12,154 nt of DNA from Labilibaculum sp. (GTDB lineage: Bacteria > Bacteroidota > Bacteroidia > Bacteroidales > Marinifilaceae). Position numbers and translations under genes: made by a program. Shown here in pieces: positions 1 through 7,130 of this stretch; position 1 is the stretch's first letter, and every line of letters begins with the position of its first letter. Under the pieces are notes generated by a model. The model did no database searches, was not told the origin of the DNA, and saw only the letters and a program-made list of their open reading frames with translations. Where the stretch lies: the NCBI GenBank assembly GCA_016743925.1, contig JADGFH010000099.1:1-12154 (forward strand). Direction: 5' to 3'.

Positions 1-113
1 ATTCTTTACCTCAGAATTGAGATGATTAAAAAGAACTAAAATCTACATCGACATATTATGATTACGGAATGATTTTTGATAATTTCACAAAATCAAACTT
101 ATCAAATCACACC
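1..113 (+). promoter_or_regulatory. Leader region upstream of the 5'-nucleotidase gene
   Basis: No complete gene is visible here. Frame 1 is open from the left edge to a TAA at 37-39, which could be the last 12 codons of an upstream + strand gene, but so short a run has no statistical weight. A possible Bacteroidota -7 element, GATTTTTG at 71-78, differs at one fixed position from TAnnTTTG and lies about 35 bases before the ATG. No TTG is found at the expected -33 distance, so the promoter call is weak. No Shine-Dalgarno sequence precedes the ATG at 114, as is common in this phylum. Confidence 0.25.
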
Positions 114-1550
114 ATGAACAAACTTAAATTCCTTTACCTACTCTTATTCATTTCAATACTGGCATCCTGCTCAAAAAGCAGCGATACACCTAATGCTCCT
201 GAAATACCAATAGATTTAAATCCCAAACACCTTACAATTTTTAGTGTTAATGATGTTCATGGACAAATAGATAATTTTTCTAAAATCAAATCCATTATCG
301 ATAAAGAAAGAGAATCAACTAATGTACTTGTGGTATCAGGAGGGGATCTATTTTCGGGCAATCCTGTTGTTGACAATCATCCTGAGAAAGGATATCCAAT
401 GATAGAACTAATGAATAGAATCGGTTTTGATGCAGCCGTAATAGGTAATCATGAATTTGACTATGGCACTGACTTTCTCAAAAAAAGAATGGAGCAATCT
501 GATTTTGCATGGGTATGTGCAAATGTTGATATGCAAAATTCAGGCGTCCCAGAACCATTTGAATACAAAACAATAACAAAAGAAAACATAAAAATATCCC
601 TACTTGGCTTAGTCGAAACCAACGGAAAAGATGATGGCACTATCCCCTCAACTCATCCCTGGAGAGTTAAAGACATCCTATTCGAAAAAGCCGAAGACAT
701 CGTTTCGCTTTATTCCAACGTGAAAGAAAAGGAAGAATCGGATTTATACATTGCTCTAAGTCACTTAGGGAAAAATGGAGATAGCAATCTAGCAAACAAC
801 TTCCCCTATTTTGATTTAATAATAGGTGGTCACTCGCATTCAAAATTGTCTACCAAAGTAAATGACATTCCAATTTTTCAGGCTGGTAGCAACCTTAACT
901 ATTTAGGTAAAATTTCGCTTACAGTCACAAACAAAAAGGTTGAATCAATTTCCTATGAATTAATAGAGCTAAACGATATTAATGAATATGACTCAGATCT
1001 AAAAACTGTGATTGATAATTATAATAATCAGGAATACTTAACAGATGTAATTGGATATTCCAACAGATATCATGATGGAAATACGGTTGGTTGTTTTTAC
1101 ACTGACGCATTGCGAATTCAGATGAATGTTGATGTTTGTTTTCAGAATACAGGAGGTATACGCTCAAGTCTAGACGAAGGAGATATCACAAAAAGGGAAA
1201 TTTATGAAATAACTCCTTTTAATAACGGTACCGTGATTTATACGATGTCAGTTCTTGAAATTAAAAAATTCCTAAGAGGATCTGGATCTGGATTCTACTA
1301 TTCCGGAATAAAAATCGAACAGATTGATAGAGATGTTGAAATAAGAGATCTTCAAAACAAAATACTAAAAGACGAAACGACTCTTACCGTAGGACTAAAC
1401 GATTACGTACCTGCTGTTCATGATAGTTACTTCCCAGACAATGCACAAATACAGACTATGACAGATGCAGAAACAATTATTAGCTTTTTGGAGACAACAA
1501 CAACTCAAGTGGACTACCCTTCTTGCAATCGCTATTTTAGAATGAATTAA
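114..1550 (+). CDS. 5'-nucleotidase / UshA-family metallophosphatase lipoprotein
   Basis: This is a predicted surface or periplasmic lipoprotein that hydrolyses nucleotides, cyclic nucleotides or related phosphoesters. I chose the ATG at 114 (478 aa) over an in-frame ATG at 69 because it gives a proper lipoprotein signal: Lys at residues 3 and 5, a hydrophobic core and lipobox LASC with Cys19. The N-terminal calcineurin-like domain (about 38-275) shows NDVHG (D47, H49), GGD (D78), GNHEFD (N112, H113), SHLG (H217) and GGHSHS (H240, H242), the complete dimetal ligand set. The C-terminal 5'-nucleotidase domain (about 310-465) carries NTGGIR (345-350), the ITPFN stretch with F369, and a divergent second aromatic loop around 436-440. 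Both domains lie in one chain of near-normal family length. The gene stands alone on + and ends in a bidirectional terminator. The exact substrate cannot be read from sequence. Confidence 0.9.
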   Translation: MNKLKFLYLLLFISILASCSKSSDTPNAPEIPIDLNPKHLTIFSVNDVHGQIDNFSKIKSIIDKERESTNVLVVSGGDLFSGNPVVDNHPEKGYPMIELMNRIGFDAAVIGNHEFDYGTDFLKKRMEQSDFAWVCANVDMQNSGVPEPFEYKTITKENIKISLLGLVETNGKDDGTIPSTHPWRVKDILFEKAEDIVSLYSNVKEKEESDLYIALSHLGKNGDSNLANNFPYFDLIIGGHSHSKLSTKVNDIPIFQAGSNLNYLGKISLTVTNKKVESISYELIELNDINEYDSDLKTVIDNYNNQEYLTDVIGYSNRYHDGNTVGCFYTDALRIQMNVDVCFQNTGGIRSSLDEGDITKREIYEITPFNNGTVIYTMSVLEIKKFLRGSGSGFYYSGIKIEQIDRDVEIRDLQNKILKDETTLTVGLNDYVPAVHDSYFPDNAQIQTMTDAETIISFLETTTTQVDYPSCNRYFRMN

Positions 1551-1559
1551 CTAACGAAT

Positions 1560-1600
1560 ATTAAAATGATCAAAATAGATACTGTTTTGATCATTTTAAT
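1560..1600. terminator. Bidirectional terminator between convergent genes
   Basis: A perfect 16-bp inverted repeat occupies 1560-1575 and 1585-1600, with a 9-base loop at 1576-1584. Both arms contain AAAATGATCAAAA or its complement, so a U-rich run forms on either transcript. The stem is very AT-rich. The right arm lies inside the last codons and stop (1591-1593) of the - strand propeller gene, so the hairpin is partly coding. It sits just past the stop of the + strand 5'-nucleotidase gene. Confidence 0.75.
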
Positions 1601-2529
1601 TTATCGGCCCACTTTCGCCACTCTATTTCATAAATCGCATGAGTCTTATTCGTTTCTTCAGTAGAAATGAACAATGCATCATTATCGCCAAACACAATGG
1701 CTTCTGTTTGTGCTCCACCAAGTGAACTTAAATCTAAACGCAGACATTGACCCAAAAAGAAATCTGTTCCTTTATAGGATGAAAATAGCAATACATAGCT
1801 ACGATAATCTTTATAACCAACCAAAGCCAATACCTTTCCATCGGAGCTAATATCTGCACCTGTAATTAACAAATCTGCATCAAATTCAGCTTTCACCTTT
1901 AAACTTTGGCTTTTAAATTCTTTCGATGCCACATACATTCTTGTTTTATAATCTGCCCAATTTTTTGAGAAGAAATACAACGAATCGCTATATTCTACAA
2001 AAGCTTCACAATCGTAATCATGACTTTGCTTTCGTGGTACAAACACATCTTGATCATCCCAATTAATTGGCATTTCTTCTGCCTCGACCGAAGAGACATC
2101 CTGAGGACCAAAACTTGATTTACGAACTCGAAGCACTCTTAAATTTCTTCGAACACCAAAATTATTACCAAAATCGCCAATGTAAATATAGTCCTTATCA
2201 TCAGTCACATCTTCCCAATCTAAATTTTTAAAATTGGAAATCTGTACCTCTTTCTTTATATCTCCCTTTTTATTATACGCATATAAACTAGCAGAACAGT
2301 CGCTATCGTTATTTACCCAATACAAATCCTGGTACCAAACCAAACCTGATTGTTCATTCACTTTATCAGATAAACTATCACTTATCAAAACAGGATCATA
2401 CTGAATTGAATTGGATTTATTAAGCTCAACTTGCTCGGTAGTTTTTTCGGTATTTTTGTTGGATACAAAATGACAAGATGTAACATAAAGTATACAAAAG
2501 GATAAGGGAATCATTAAGATATATTTCAC
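1591..2529 (-). CDS. Beta-propeller-like lipoprotein of unknown function, Bacteroidota type
   Basis: This is a predicted outer-membrane or periplasmic lipoprotein of 312 aa. I chose a GTG start at 2529. It gives V-K-Y-I-L then a hydrophobic core and lipobox VTSC with Cys19. An upstream TTG at 2583 would add 18 uncharged hydrophobic residues and would start inside a terminator-like hairpin. The mature protein has recurring beta-rich blocks: NLDWEDVTDD and YIYIGDFGNN (about 102-123), HDYDCEAF with SLYFFSKNW (170-191), ITGADISSDGKVLALVGY (222-239), and QTEAIVF...ALFISTEE (274-292). The 'DWED...GDFGNN' and 'DCEA...FSKNW' signatures are common in uncharacterised secreted Bacteroidota proteins that look like beta-propellers. 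No catalytic motif is evident. The Lrp-type gene lies upstream on the same strand, separated by a likely terminator, so the gene is probably transcribed alone. The family resemblance is recalled, not searched. Confidence 0.7.
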   Translation of the reverse strand: MKYILMIPLSFCILYVTSCHFVSNKNTEKTTEQVELNKSNSIQYDPVLISDSLSDKVNEQSGLVWYQDLYWVNNDSDCSASLYAYNKKGDIKKEVQISNFKNLDWEDVTDDKDYIYIGDFGNNFGVRRNLRVLRVRKSSFGPQDVSSVEAEEMPINWDDQDVFVPRKQSHDYDCEAFVEYSDSLYFFSKNWADYKTRMYVASKEFKSQSLKVKAEFDADLLITGADISSDGKVLALVGYKDYRSYVLLFSSYKGTDFFLGQCLRLDLSSLGGAQTEAIVFGDNDALFISTEETNKTHAIYEIEWRKWADKLK

Positions 2530-2563
2530 AGCAAGTGTTTTTAGGTACAGAACAAAACTGAAT

Positions 2564-2587
2564 AAAAAAATTGAGATTATCAATTTT
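2564..2587 (-). terminator. Probable terminator after the Lrp-family gene
   Basis: AAAATTGA and TCAATTTT form a perfect 8-bp stem (2567-2574 and 2580-2587) around a 5-base loop. An A run at 2564-2570 gives a seven-U tail on the - strand transcript. The stem has only one G:C pair, so it is weak. It lies 50 bases past the Lrp-family stop and 35 bases ahead of the preferred GTG start of the propeller lipoprotein. It also argues against translation starting at 2583. Confidence 0.45.
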
Positions 2588-2636
2588 AATATCCTTTCAT
2601 CATCTTGTAAGCAAAATCTATAATCAGCAATTATTT

Positions 2637-3098
2637 TTAAATATCATATTCCGATGATTGCTTAATCTCTTTTATCACGAAAGTGCTATTTAAAACTCCA
2701 ATGTTTTTGATTTTTGATAATTTGTAACGAACAAATTCATGATACTCTTCTAAACTTCGAACATGAATTTTAAGAATAAAATCAACCTGGCCAGCAACAT
2801 GATAGCACTCCTGAACCTCTTTCAAATCTTGAATCTGCTCTACAAACTCATCAATAAAAGCCTCATTATGATATCGCATAGAGACTTGACACATGGCGGT
2901 AACGGTTCTACCAATTCTTGTTTTATCTAGAATTGCCACATACTTTTTAATAAAGCCTTGATTTTCCAGTCTTCTAATTCTTTCATAAACTGGAGAAACC
3001 GTCAAACTAAGCATGCTTGCAATTTCTTTAGCCGTCTTTTTTGAATCGGTCTGTAATATCCTTAAAATTGTCTTATCGGTTTGATCTAAGCTTTCCAT
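2637..3098 (-). CDS. Lrp/AsnC-family transcriptional regulator
   Basis: This is a DNA-binding feast/famine regulator of 153 aa. I chose the ATG at 3098 because the protein then opens with MESLDQTDKTILRILQ, the usual start of the family. An in-frame ATG 19 codons upstream would add an atypical tail. The N-terminal winged helix-turn-helix covers about residues 4-55 (KTAKEIASMLSLTVSPVYERIRRLENQGFI). The C-terminal RAM effector-binding and oligomerisation domain covers about 65-145 and includes the GQVDF turn (103-107), where family members bind amino acids. Length is normal. Family members usually respond to an amino acid and often repress themselves. Neighbours do not reveal the ligand or regulon. 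An inverted repeat inside the candidate promoter fits autoregulation. Confidence 0.92.
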   Translation of the reverse strand: MESLDQTDKTILRILQTDSKKTAKEIASMLSLTVSPVYERIRRLENQGFIKKYVAILDKTRIGRTVTAMCQVSMRYHNEAFIDEFVEQIQDLKEVQECYHVAGQVDFILKIHVRSLEEYHEFVRYKLSKIKNIGVLNSTFVIKEIKQSSEYDI

Positions 3099-3166
3099 AT
3101 CAGAAAAAATTACTCCATTTATAACGTTTGCATAAACTTTAAAAGTGAAAAACACTTCTTTAAGTT

Positions 3167-3196
3167 CAAATCTCGGTAATTATTACTTAATTACAA
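3167..3196 (-). promoter_or_regulatory. Candidate promoter of the Lrp-family gene
   Basis: Read on the - strand, TTG (3194-3196) is followed after 19 bases by GAGATTTG (3167-3174). This matches the Bacteroidota layout of TTG, 17-23 bases, TAnnTTTG at all fixed positions except the first T. Transcription would start near 3160, leaving about 60 untranslated bases before the ATG. The match is short, so this is suggestive only. Confidence 0.4.
3176..3194. promoter_or_regulatory. Inverted repeat, possible Lrp-type operator
   Basis: GTAATTA (3176-3182) and TAATTAC (3188-3194) form a perfect 7-bp inverted repeat separated by TTACT. It lies almost exactly between the proposed -33 and -7 elements of the Lrp-family gene. 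AT-rich dyads of this size are typical of Lrp/AsnC binding sites. Autorepression is inferred from position and has no direct support. Confidence 0.35.
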
Positions 3197-3227
3197 TGAA
3201 AACATATGAAATATAATGGAAAGATTG

Positions 3228-3361
3228 TTACTTTGTTAGCAAATAATACGGAACAACACAACAAACATATAGGTTGCTCGCAACCAAAAACAAACACAAC
3301 AACAAACACACAACACACTAAAGAACACCTCTTTTCCTTCCTGAATCGAGGTGTTTTTTTA
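3228..3361 (+). ncRNA. Candidate small RNA with intrinsic terminator
   Basis: No ORF of note lies here, but the + strand has transcript-like structure. TTACTTTG (3228-3235) resembles the -7 box TAnnTTTG with one mismatch, putting a start near 3242. No TTG is found at the -33 distance. A compact hairpin follows, GGTTG-CTCG-CAACC (3272-3285), with a four-base loop. Then comes a tract of only A and C (the hairpin's right arm through 3318), which should stay single-stranded. A good intrinsic terminator closes the unit. The product would be about 120 nt. It lies between the divergently oriented Lrp-family promoter and the terminator of the S9 peptidase unit, so it is not the leader of a + strand gene. 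I could not match it to a named RNA family. Confidence 0.45.
3324..3361 (+). terminator. Intrinsic terminator on the + strand
   Basis: AACACCTC (3324-3331) pairs with GAGGTGTT (3348-3355) across a 16-base loop, and the arm runs into a stretch of Ts to 3360. The opposite strand lacks an equal U tail, so it works in the + direction. No + strand protein gene precedes it, which is the main argument for a small RNA here. Confidence 0.7.
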
Positions 3362-3373
3362 TTCTAGCAAGTC

Positions 3374-3402
3374 AAAAAAAATGCGCCCTATATGGACGCA
3401 TT
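3374..3402 (-). terminator. Terminator of the permease-cysQ-S9 peptidase unit
   Basis: On the - strand AATGCGTCC (3394-3402) pairs with GGGCGCATT (3380-3388) around a 5-base loop. This is nine pairs including one U-G, followed by six more Ts (3374-3379). It lies 22 bases past the S9 peptidase stop codon and is the clearest - strand terminator in this part of the window. Confidence 0.85.
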
Positions 3403-3424
3403 CCATTGTTCTATTTATTTTATC

Positions 3425-6244
3425 TTATTTTGTTAATTCATAAGCATCAGTCTTGCCTTTCTTAACTGCTGGAATTCCATCAACCATCCATACAGGAGCG
3501 GCTTTCCCTTTTAGATAAAAATCAAAAAATTGCATGGTACGAATCGACAAATCAATTCTGTTTGGTCGTTTTTTCAAATTATGGTCTTCATCGTTGTAAG
3601 AAAGCATCCAACAAGGTTTTTGCAAACGACGCATCGCAACAAACAATTCAATTCCCTGATACCAAGGCACTGCTCCGTCATGATCATTATGCATCATCAA
3701 CAATGGCGTTTCTATTTTTGGCGCAAAGAATATCGGTGAATTCTCAATATACTGCAAAGTACTATTCCAAAGCGTTCCTCCTATACGACTTTGTGTATGC
3801 TCGTACTGAAACATTCTACTCATTCCCGATCCCCATCGAATTCCTCCATAGGCCGAAGTCATATTCGAAACAGGTGCCCCTGCCATTGCACATGCAAAAA
3901 GGTTTGTTCTGGTAACCAAATAAGCTATTTGATAGCCGCCCCAACTTTGCCCTTGTAAACCTAGCTTATTCTTATCAATAAATGAATATCTATCGGCCAT
4001 AGCAAGCGTTCCTGTAACAATAGCACTGTATGCACTTTCGCCTGGGTAACCGACCTTATGGTAGGTAATATCTGGCATGAAAATTAAATAATCGTTACTA
4101 ACACAATAGCTCGGATTAATGATTGACCAATTTGGTTGAGGAACATGATGAGAATGCATACGATCGGTGCTTCTTTCATAAAAATAAACCAACATTGGGT
4201 ATTTTCTATTAGGATTAAAATTCTCAGGCTTGTACAACAAACCTTGCAATTCTTCACCATCTCCAGAAGTCCACTTTACCAATTCAACATCGCCCCAAGC
4301 ATAATTATTCTGTTGCGGATTTGCATCAGAAATTTGCTTCTGCTCTTTTAATTCAAGCGTACTTGTCCACAAGTTCGGATAATCTTTAAATGTTGATTTT
4401 GTCCATAGTAATCTATCTGCCTTCTTTGCTTTCAATGTTCTCCGATAGCTAACATCTTCGAACACCAACTGTTGCGGATCATCATCTGTCTCTAGCTTAT
4501 AGTATCCTGATTTTTTTGAAAATTCATGAAATGCACTTAAAAGAACTGTCCCCTTCAAGTCAATAAATAAATCTTCTTCATCTAACTTTTCGTAATCGAA
4601 GCGAATATGATTTCTACGCCCAAATCCATTAGTAATATTCTCAGCTCCTTTAACTCCTTTTGGATCTAATTTCCAAAAATCATAACGATCCTGCACAATA
4701 ACATTTTTATCATCTTTTGTCCAACCAACAATTCCGTAAGGACTAGGATCACTTGGCGTATCGTGAATTTCATTGTAAAAATTGGCTTTTATCTTAGCCG
4801 TTAATGCAACTATTTTTTTAGTGTCAATTTGATAAGAGTACCACAAACTATCTCGCGATTCGTACCAGTATAGGTAATTTTGAGCTGGAGAAACACTAAC
4901 CTTAGAATTCATTTTTTCTAAAACTAATTCCCTCTTTCCCGATTTGGTATCAAGCAAATAATAATCAGAATACCAATCGTCCCAAGATGCTAATTGCTGA
5001 TAAGGTAATCCTGATGAGCCTAGAGCAAGCTGTTTATTTCCATGATCAAACAACTTCACATTTGGCATTGCTTTATCCGCTAACTGAACCAACTTGTTAT
5101 CAGCAATATTATATACCGCTAACCAAGTTCTTTTCTTTTCCTTCTCTGCCTGTACTTTTTGTTGTGGTTGCAATAAGGGATCTTTCCAGTTCCAAACATC
5201 AACCTTATACTTTTCTTCATCGAGTAAAGTATCTTTTGGCTCATTAATTGGTTTTGGAGCTACTCCAAAGTATAATTTCTCACCATTCTTTGAGAAATAA
5301 ATCTCACTATTTTCACTAACTGTCCAATTGTCCTGAATTTCTATTGTATTGGTATCAACTAATATATTTGGTTGATCCATCTTCAAATCTTGATAATACA
5401 AATTGAACGTTTTATTCTTTAGTGTATCCGAAGAAAAAAGAAACGATATCTGATCGCCATTGTTTGCCAATACGGTTTTCATAGCCAATCCTTCTTTTTC
5501 GAAAACGGTCTTTACTTCTTCATTTTTAGCTAAAAACCAGTTTACCTTTGAATTTTGAATACTATCTCCTACAACTTGCACAAAAGAAACTGCATTTCCA
5601 TTTTCCGACAAATTATAATCTGCTACATCCTTATATCTATACTCTTTTCCAGATAGATAATTTAGAATTACCAATTCTCCTTTTTTAACATCAGATTTTT
5701 CTTTCGAGCCTTTTTTCTTTTCTTCCTTTTTGCCATTATCTTTAATGGAATCATTTGCCAAACTATCTTTTATCTCTTTTGGCATCTCCAATAAAAAAGC
5801 CAACCATTCCCCTTTTTCTTTTGGTGTTTTCACAGATTTAAATTCTGCAAAATGCTGAATAGAATTTTTCTTTAAATTCCATATTGCCAAAGAATCCTTG
5901 GGTTGTTTCTCTTTTTCAACATTATCTAATTTAGCCTTTCGAATGGTATCAAACTGAGCTTTAATTTGAAAACACAACACTTCCGAATTAGGAGTAAACA
6001 CAGCCTTATAACCTCGAGAAATAGAATCTAATTTTCCAGTATTTACTTCATACAAATACAAATATCCATCTCCCTTTTGAGGGTTAACCTCATAACTAAC
6101 CCATTCTCCATCATTCGATATTTTTTGATCTTTCAGATTCTTCCAATGGTCGTAATCAGAATGCTTTAATGGCATCTTTGAATTTTGTGCCATTGCACTG
6201 CCTACAAAAAGGCATAGCAAAATGAATAGTAATGACTTTCTCAT
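3425..6244 (-). CDS. Secreted S9 (prolyl oligopeptidase) family serine peptidase
   Basis: This is a predicted periplasmic peptidase of 939 aa. The N-terminus MRKSLLFILLCLFVGSAMA is a Sec signal peptide, probably cleaved before Gln20. Residues about 30-660 are beta-rich with propeller-like repeats, typical of the gating domain in DPP4/acylaminoacyl-peptidase relatives. A Lys/Glu-rich stretch at about 165-189 looks like a disordered insertion. The C-terminal alpha/beta-hydrolase domain (about 670-920) has the full triad: nucleophile Ser767 in GQSWGGY, Asp856 in NDHDGAVPW, and His888 in NDEDHNL. The length is above that of classical S9 enzymes. It is the last gene of a - strand unit, 26 bases after cysQ, and is followed by a strong terminator. 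Cleavage preference (dipeptidyl, oligo- or acylaminoacyl) cannot be told from sequence. No Shine-Dalgarno sequence precedes the ATG. Confidence 0.9.
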   Translation of the reverse strand: MRKSLLFILLCLFVGSAMAQNSKMPLKHSDYDHWKNLKDQKISNDGEWVSYEVNPQKGDGYLYLYEVNTGKLDSISRGYKAVFTPNSEVLCFQIKAQFDTIRKAKLDNVEKEKQPKDSLAIWNLKKNSIQHFAEFKSVKTPKEKGEWLAFLLEMPKEIKDSLANDSIKDNGKKEEKKKGSKEKSDVKKGELVILNYLSGKEYRYKDVADYNLSENGNAVSFVQVVGDSIQNSKVNWFLAKNEEVKTVFEKEGLAMKTVLANNGDQISFLFSSDTLKNKTFNLYYQDLKMDQPNILVDTNTIEIQDNWTVSENSEIYFSKNGEKLYFGVAPKPINEPKDTLLDEEKYKVDVWNWKDPLLQPQQKVQAEKEKKRTWLAVYNIADNKLVQLADKAMPNVKLFDHGNKQLALGSSGLPYQQLASWDDWYSDYYLLDTKSGKRELVLEKMNSKVSVSPAQNYLYWYESRDSLWYSYQIDTKKIVALTAKIKANFYNEIHDTPSDPSPYGIVGWTKDDKNVIVQDRYDFWKLDPKGVKGAENITNGFGRRNHIRFDYEKLDEEDLFIDLKGTVLLSAFHEFSKKSGYYKLETDDDPQQLVFEDVSYRRTLKAKKADRLLWTKSTFKDYPNLWTSTLELKEQKQISDANPQQNNYAWGDVELVKWTSGDGEELQGLLYKPENFNPNRKYPMLVYFYERSTDRMHSHHVPQPNWSIINPSYCVSNDYLIFMPDITYHKVGYPGESAYSAIVTGTLAMADRYSFIDKNKLGLQGQSWGGYQIAYLVTRTNLFACAMAGAPVSNMTSAYGGIRWGSGMSRMFQYEHTQSRIGGTLWNSTLQYIENSPIFFAPKIETPLLMMHNDHDGAVPWYQGIELFVAMRRLQKPCWMLSYNDEDHNLKKRPNRIDLSIRTMQFFDFYLKGKAAPVWMVDGIPAVKKGKTDAYELTK

Positions 6245-6270
6245 GACTCGAATAATTAATCTTAAACTGT

Positions 6271-7086
6271 TTAGATGTCTCTTTTACAAATGAACCAAGG
6301 GTTTAGCAAATTCTCTTTATTGTATGAAATCTCATCCTCTGAATTTAAATGTAGAACTTTTCCTCCAGAAGCAGTTACAATTGCATGTCCAGCAGCAATA
6401 TCCCATTCCATTGTTGGTGCATATCTTGGGTACACATCAGCTTCTCCTTCGGCAATCATACACAACTTTAAAGAACTTCCTTTTGAGATTAACTCGACCT
6501 CATCATGTTCTTGTTTTAACTTCTCAATAAAATCAGTTGTTTCCTGACTCATATGTGAGCGAGAGCCAACAACACGTATGGCTGATCGATTTTGTTTAAG
6601 CGGAAGTTTTTCAGATTCTAACACCAATTGATCCAAAGTTCCATTCCAATCTTTAGTGTTATTTATTAAGTAGGCACCTAATTCTTTATCCGAAAAATAC
6701 AATTGCTGATATACTGGAACATAAATAACTCCGGCAACTGCTTTTCCATTTTCTATTAAAGCTACATTTACAGTAAACTCATCATTTCGTTTGATAAATT
6801 CCTTTGTTCCATCCAATGGATCAACAATCCAACAGTAATCCCAATCTTTACGGGTTTCGTAATCCAGTTTTTCACCCTCTTCACTTAAAATAGGCACTCC
6901 CAAATCATCTAAAATGGCAACAATAGCATTATGTGCTCTTTGGTCAGCAATGGTTAATGGACTGTTATCTGATTTAATTTGGATTTCGAAATCGGTAGAA
7001 TTATATACTTCGATTATTTCCTTGCCCGCCTTTAACGAAGCAGAAATTGCGGCTAAAAGAAGCTCTTTTCTTTTACTAAAATTCAT
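6271..7086 (-). CDS. cysQ: 3'(2'),5'-bisphosphate nucleotidase CysQ
   Basis: CysQ removes the 3'-phosphate of 3'-phosphoadenosine 5'-phosphate (PAP), giving AMP. It clears the inhibitory by-product of sulfate reduction and sulfotransfer. The 271-aa protein has the inositol-monophosphatase-superfamily metal sites in order: SDNSPLTIAD (39-48), LSEEG with E69/E70, VDPLDGT with D89, D92 and T94, and EWDIAAGHA with W228 and D229. GSRSHMS (174-180) and GSSLKL (203-208) are also typical. The motif spacing fits CysQ better than inositol monophosphatase or fructose-bisphosphatase. The gene follows an SLC13-type permease by 44 bases, a neighbour pairing familiar from Bacteroidota sulfate-assimilation loci, and precedes the S9 peptidase by 26 bases. 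The sulfate-activation genes cysC, cysD and cysN that can accompany it are absent here. Confidence 0.9.
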   Translation of the reverse strand: MNFSKRKELLLAAISASLKAGKEIIEVYNSTDFEIQIKSDNSPLTIADQRAHNAIVAILDDLGVPILSEEGEKLDYETRKDWDYCWIVDPLDGTKEFIKRNDEFTVNVALIENGKAVAGVIYVPVYQQLYFSDKELGAYLINNTKDWNGTLDQLVLESEKLPLKQNRSAIRVVGSRSHMSQETTDFIEKLKQEHDEVELISKGSSLKLCMIAEGEADVYPRYAPTMEWDIAAGHAIVTASGGKVLHLNSEDEISYNKENLLNPWFICKRDI

Positions 7087-7101
7087 ATGTAAATATGCTT
7101 A

Positions 7102-7119
7102 ACAATCGCTTTGGATTGT
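7102..7119. other. Small intercistronic hairpin between permease and cysQ
   Basis: ACAATC (7102-7107) and GATTGT (7114-7119) form a 6-bp stem with a 6-base loop inside the 44-base gap. No U tract follows on either strand, so it is unlikely to be a terminator. It could influence processing or stability of the shared transcript, or be chance. Confidence 0.25.
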
Positions 7120-7130
7120 GGAGTTATCAA

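Noticed and set aside
1..39. Tail of an upstream + strand gene
   Set aside because: Only 12 open codons precede the TAA, which is expected by chance more than half the time, and no motif can be recognised.
979..1167. - strand reading frame inside the 5'-nucleotidase gene
   Set aside because: It is antisense to the conserved 5'-nucleotidase domain and has no start or family signals of its own.
3281..3318. A/C-rich tract as a microsatellite or CRISPR-like repeat
   Set aside because: There is no regular unit or spacing. It is better seen as the unstructured part of a possible small RNA.
3562..3915. Long + strand reading frame opposite the S9 peptidase gene
   Set aside because: It is antisense to the best-supported part of the peptidase gene, including the catalytic domain, and its translation shows no recognisable motif.
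6275..6547. + strand reading frame opposite cysQ
   Set aside because: It lies entirely within cysQ, whose metal-binding motifs establish the real frame.
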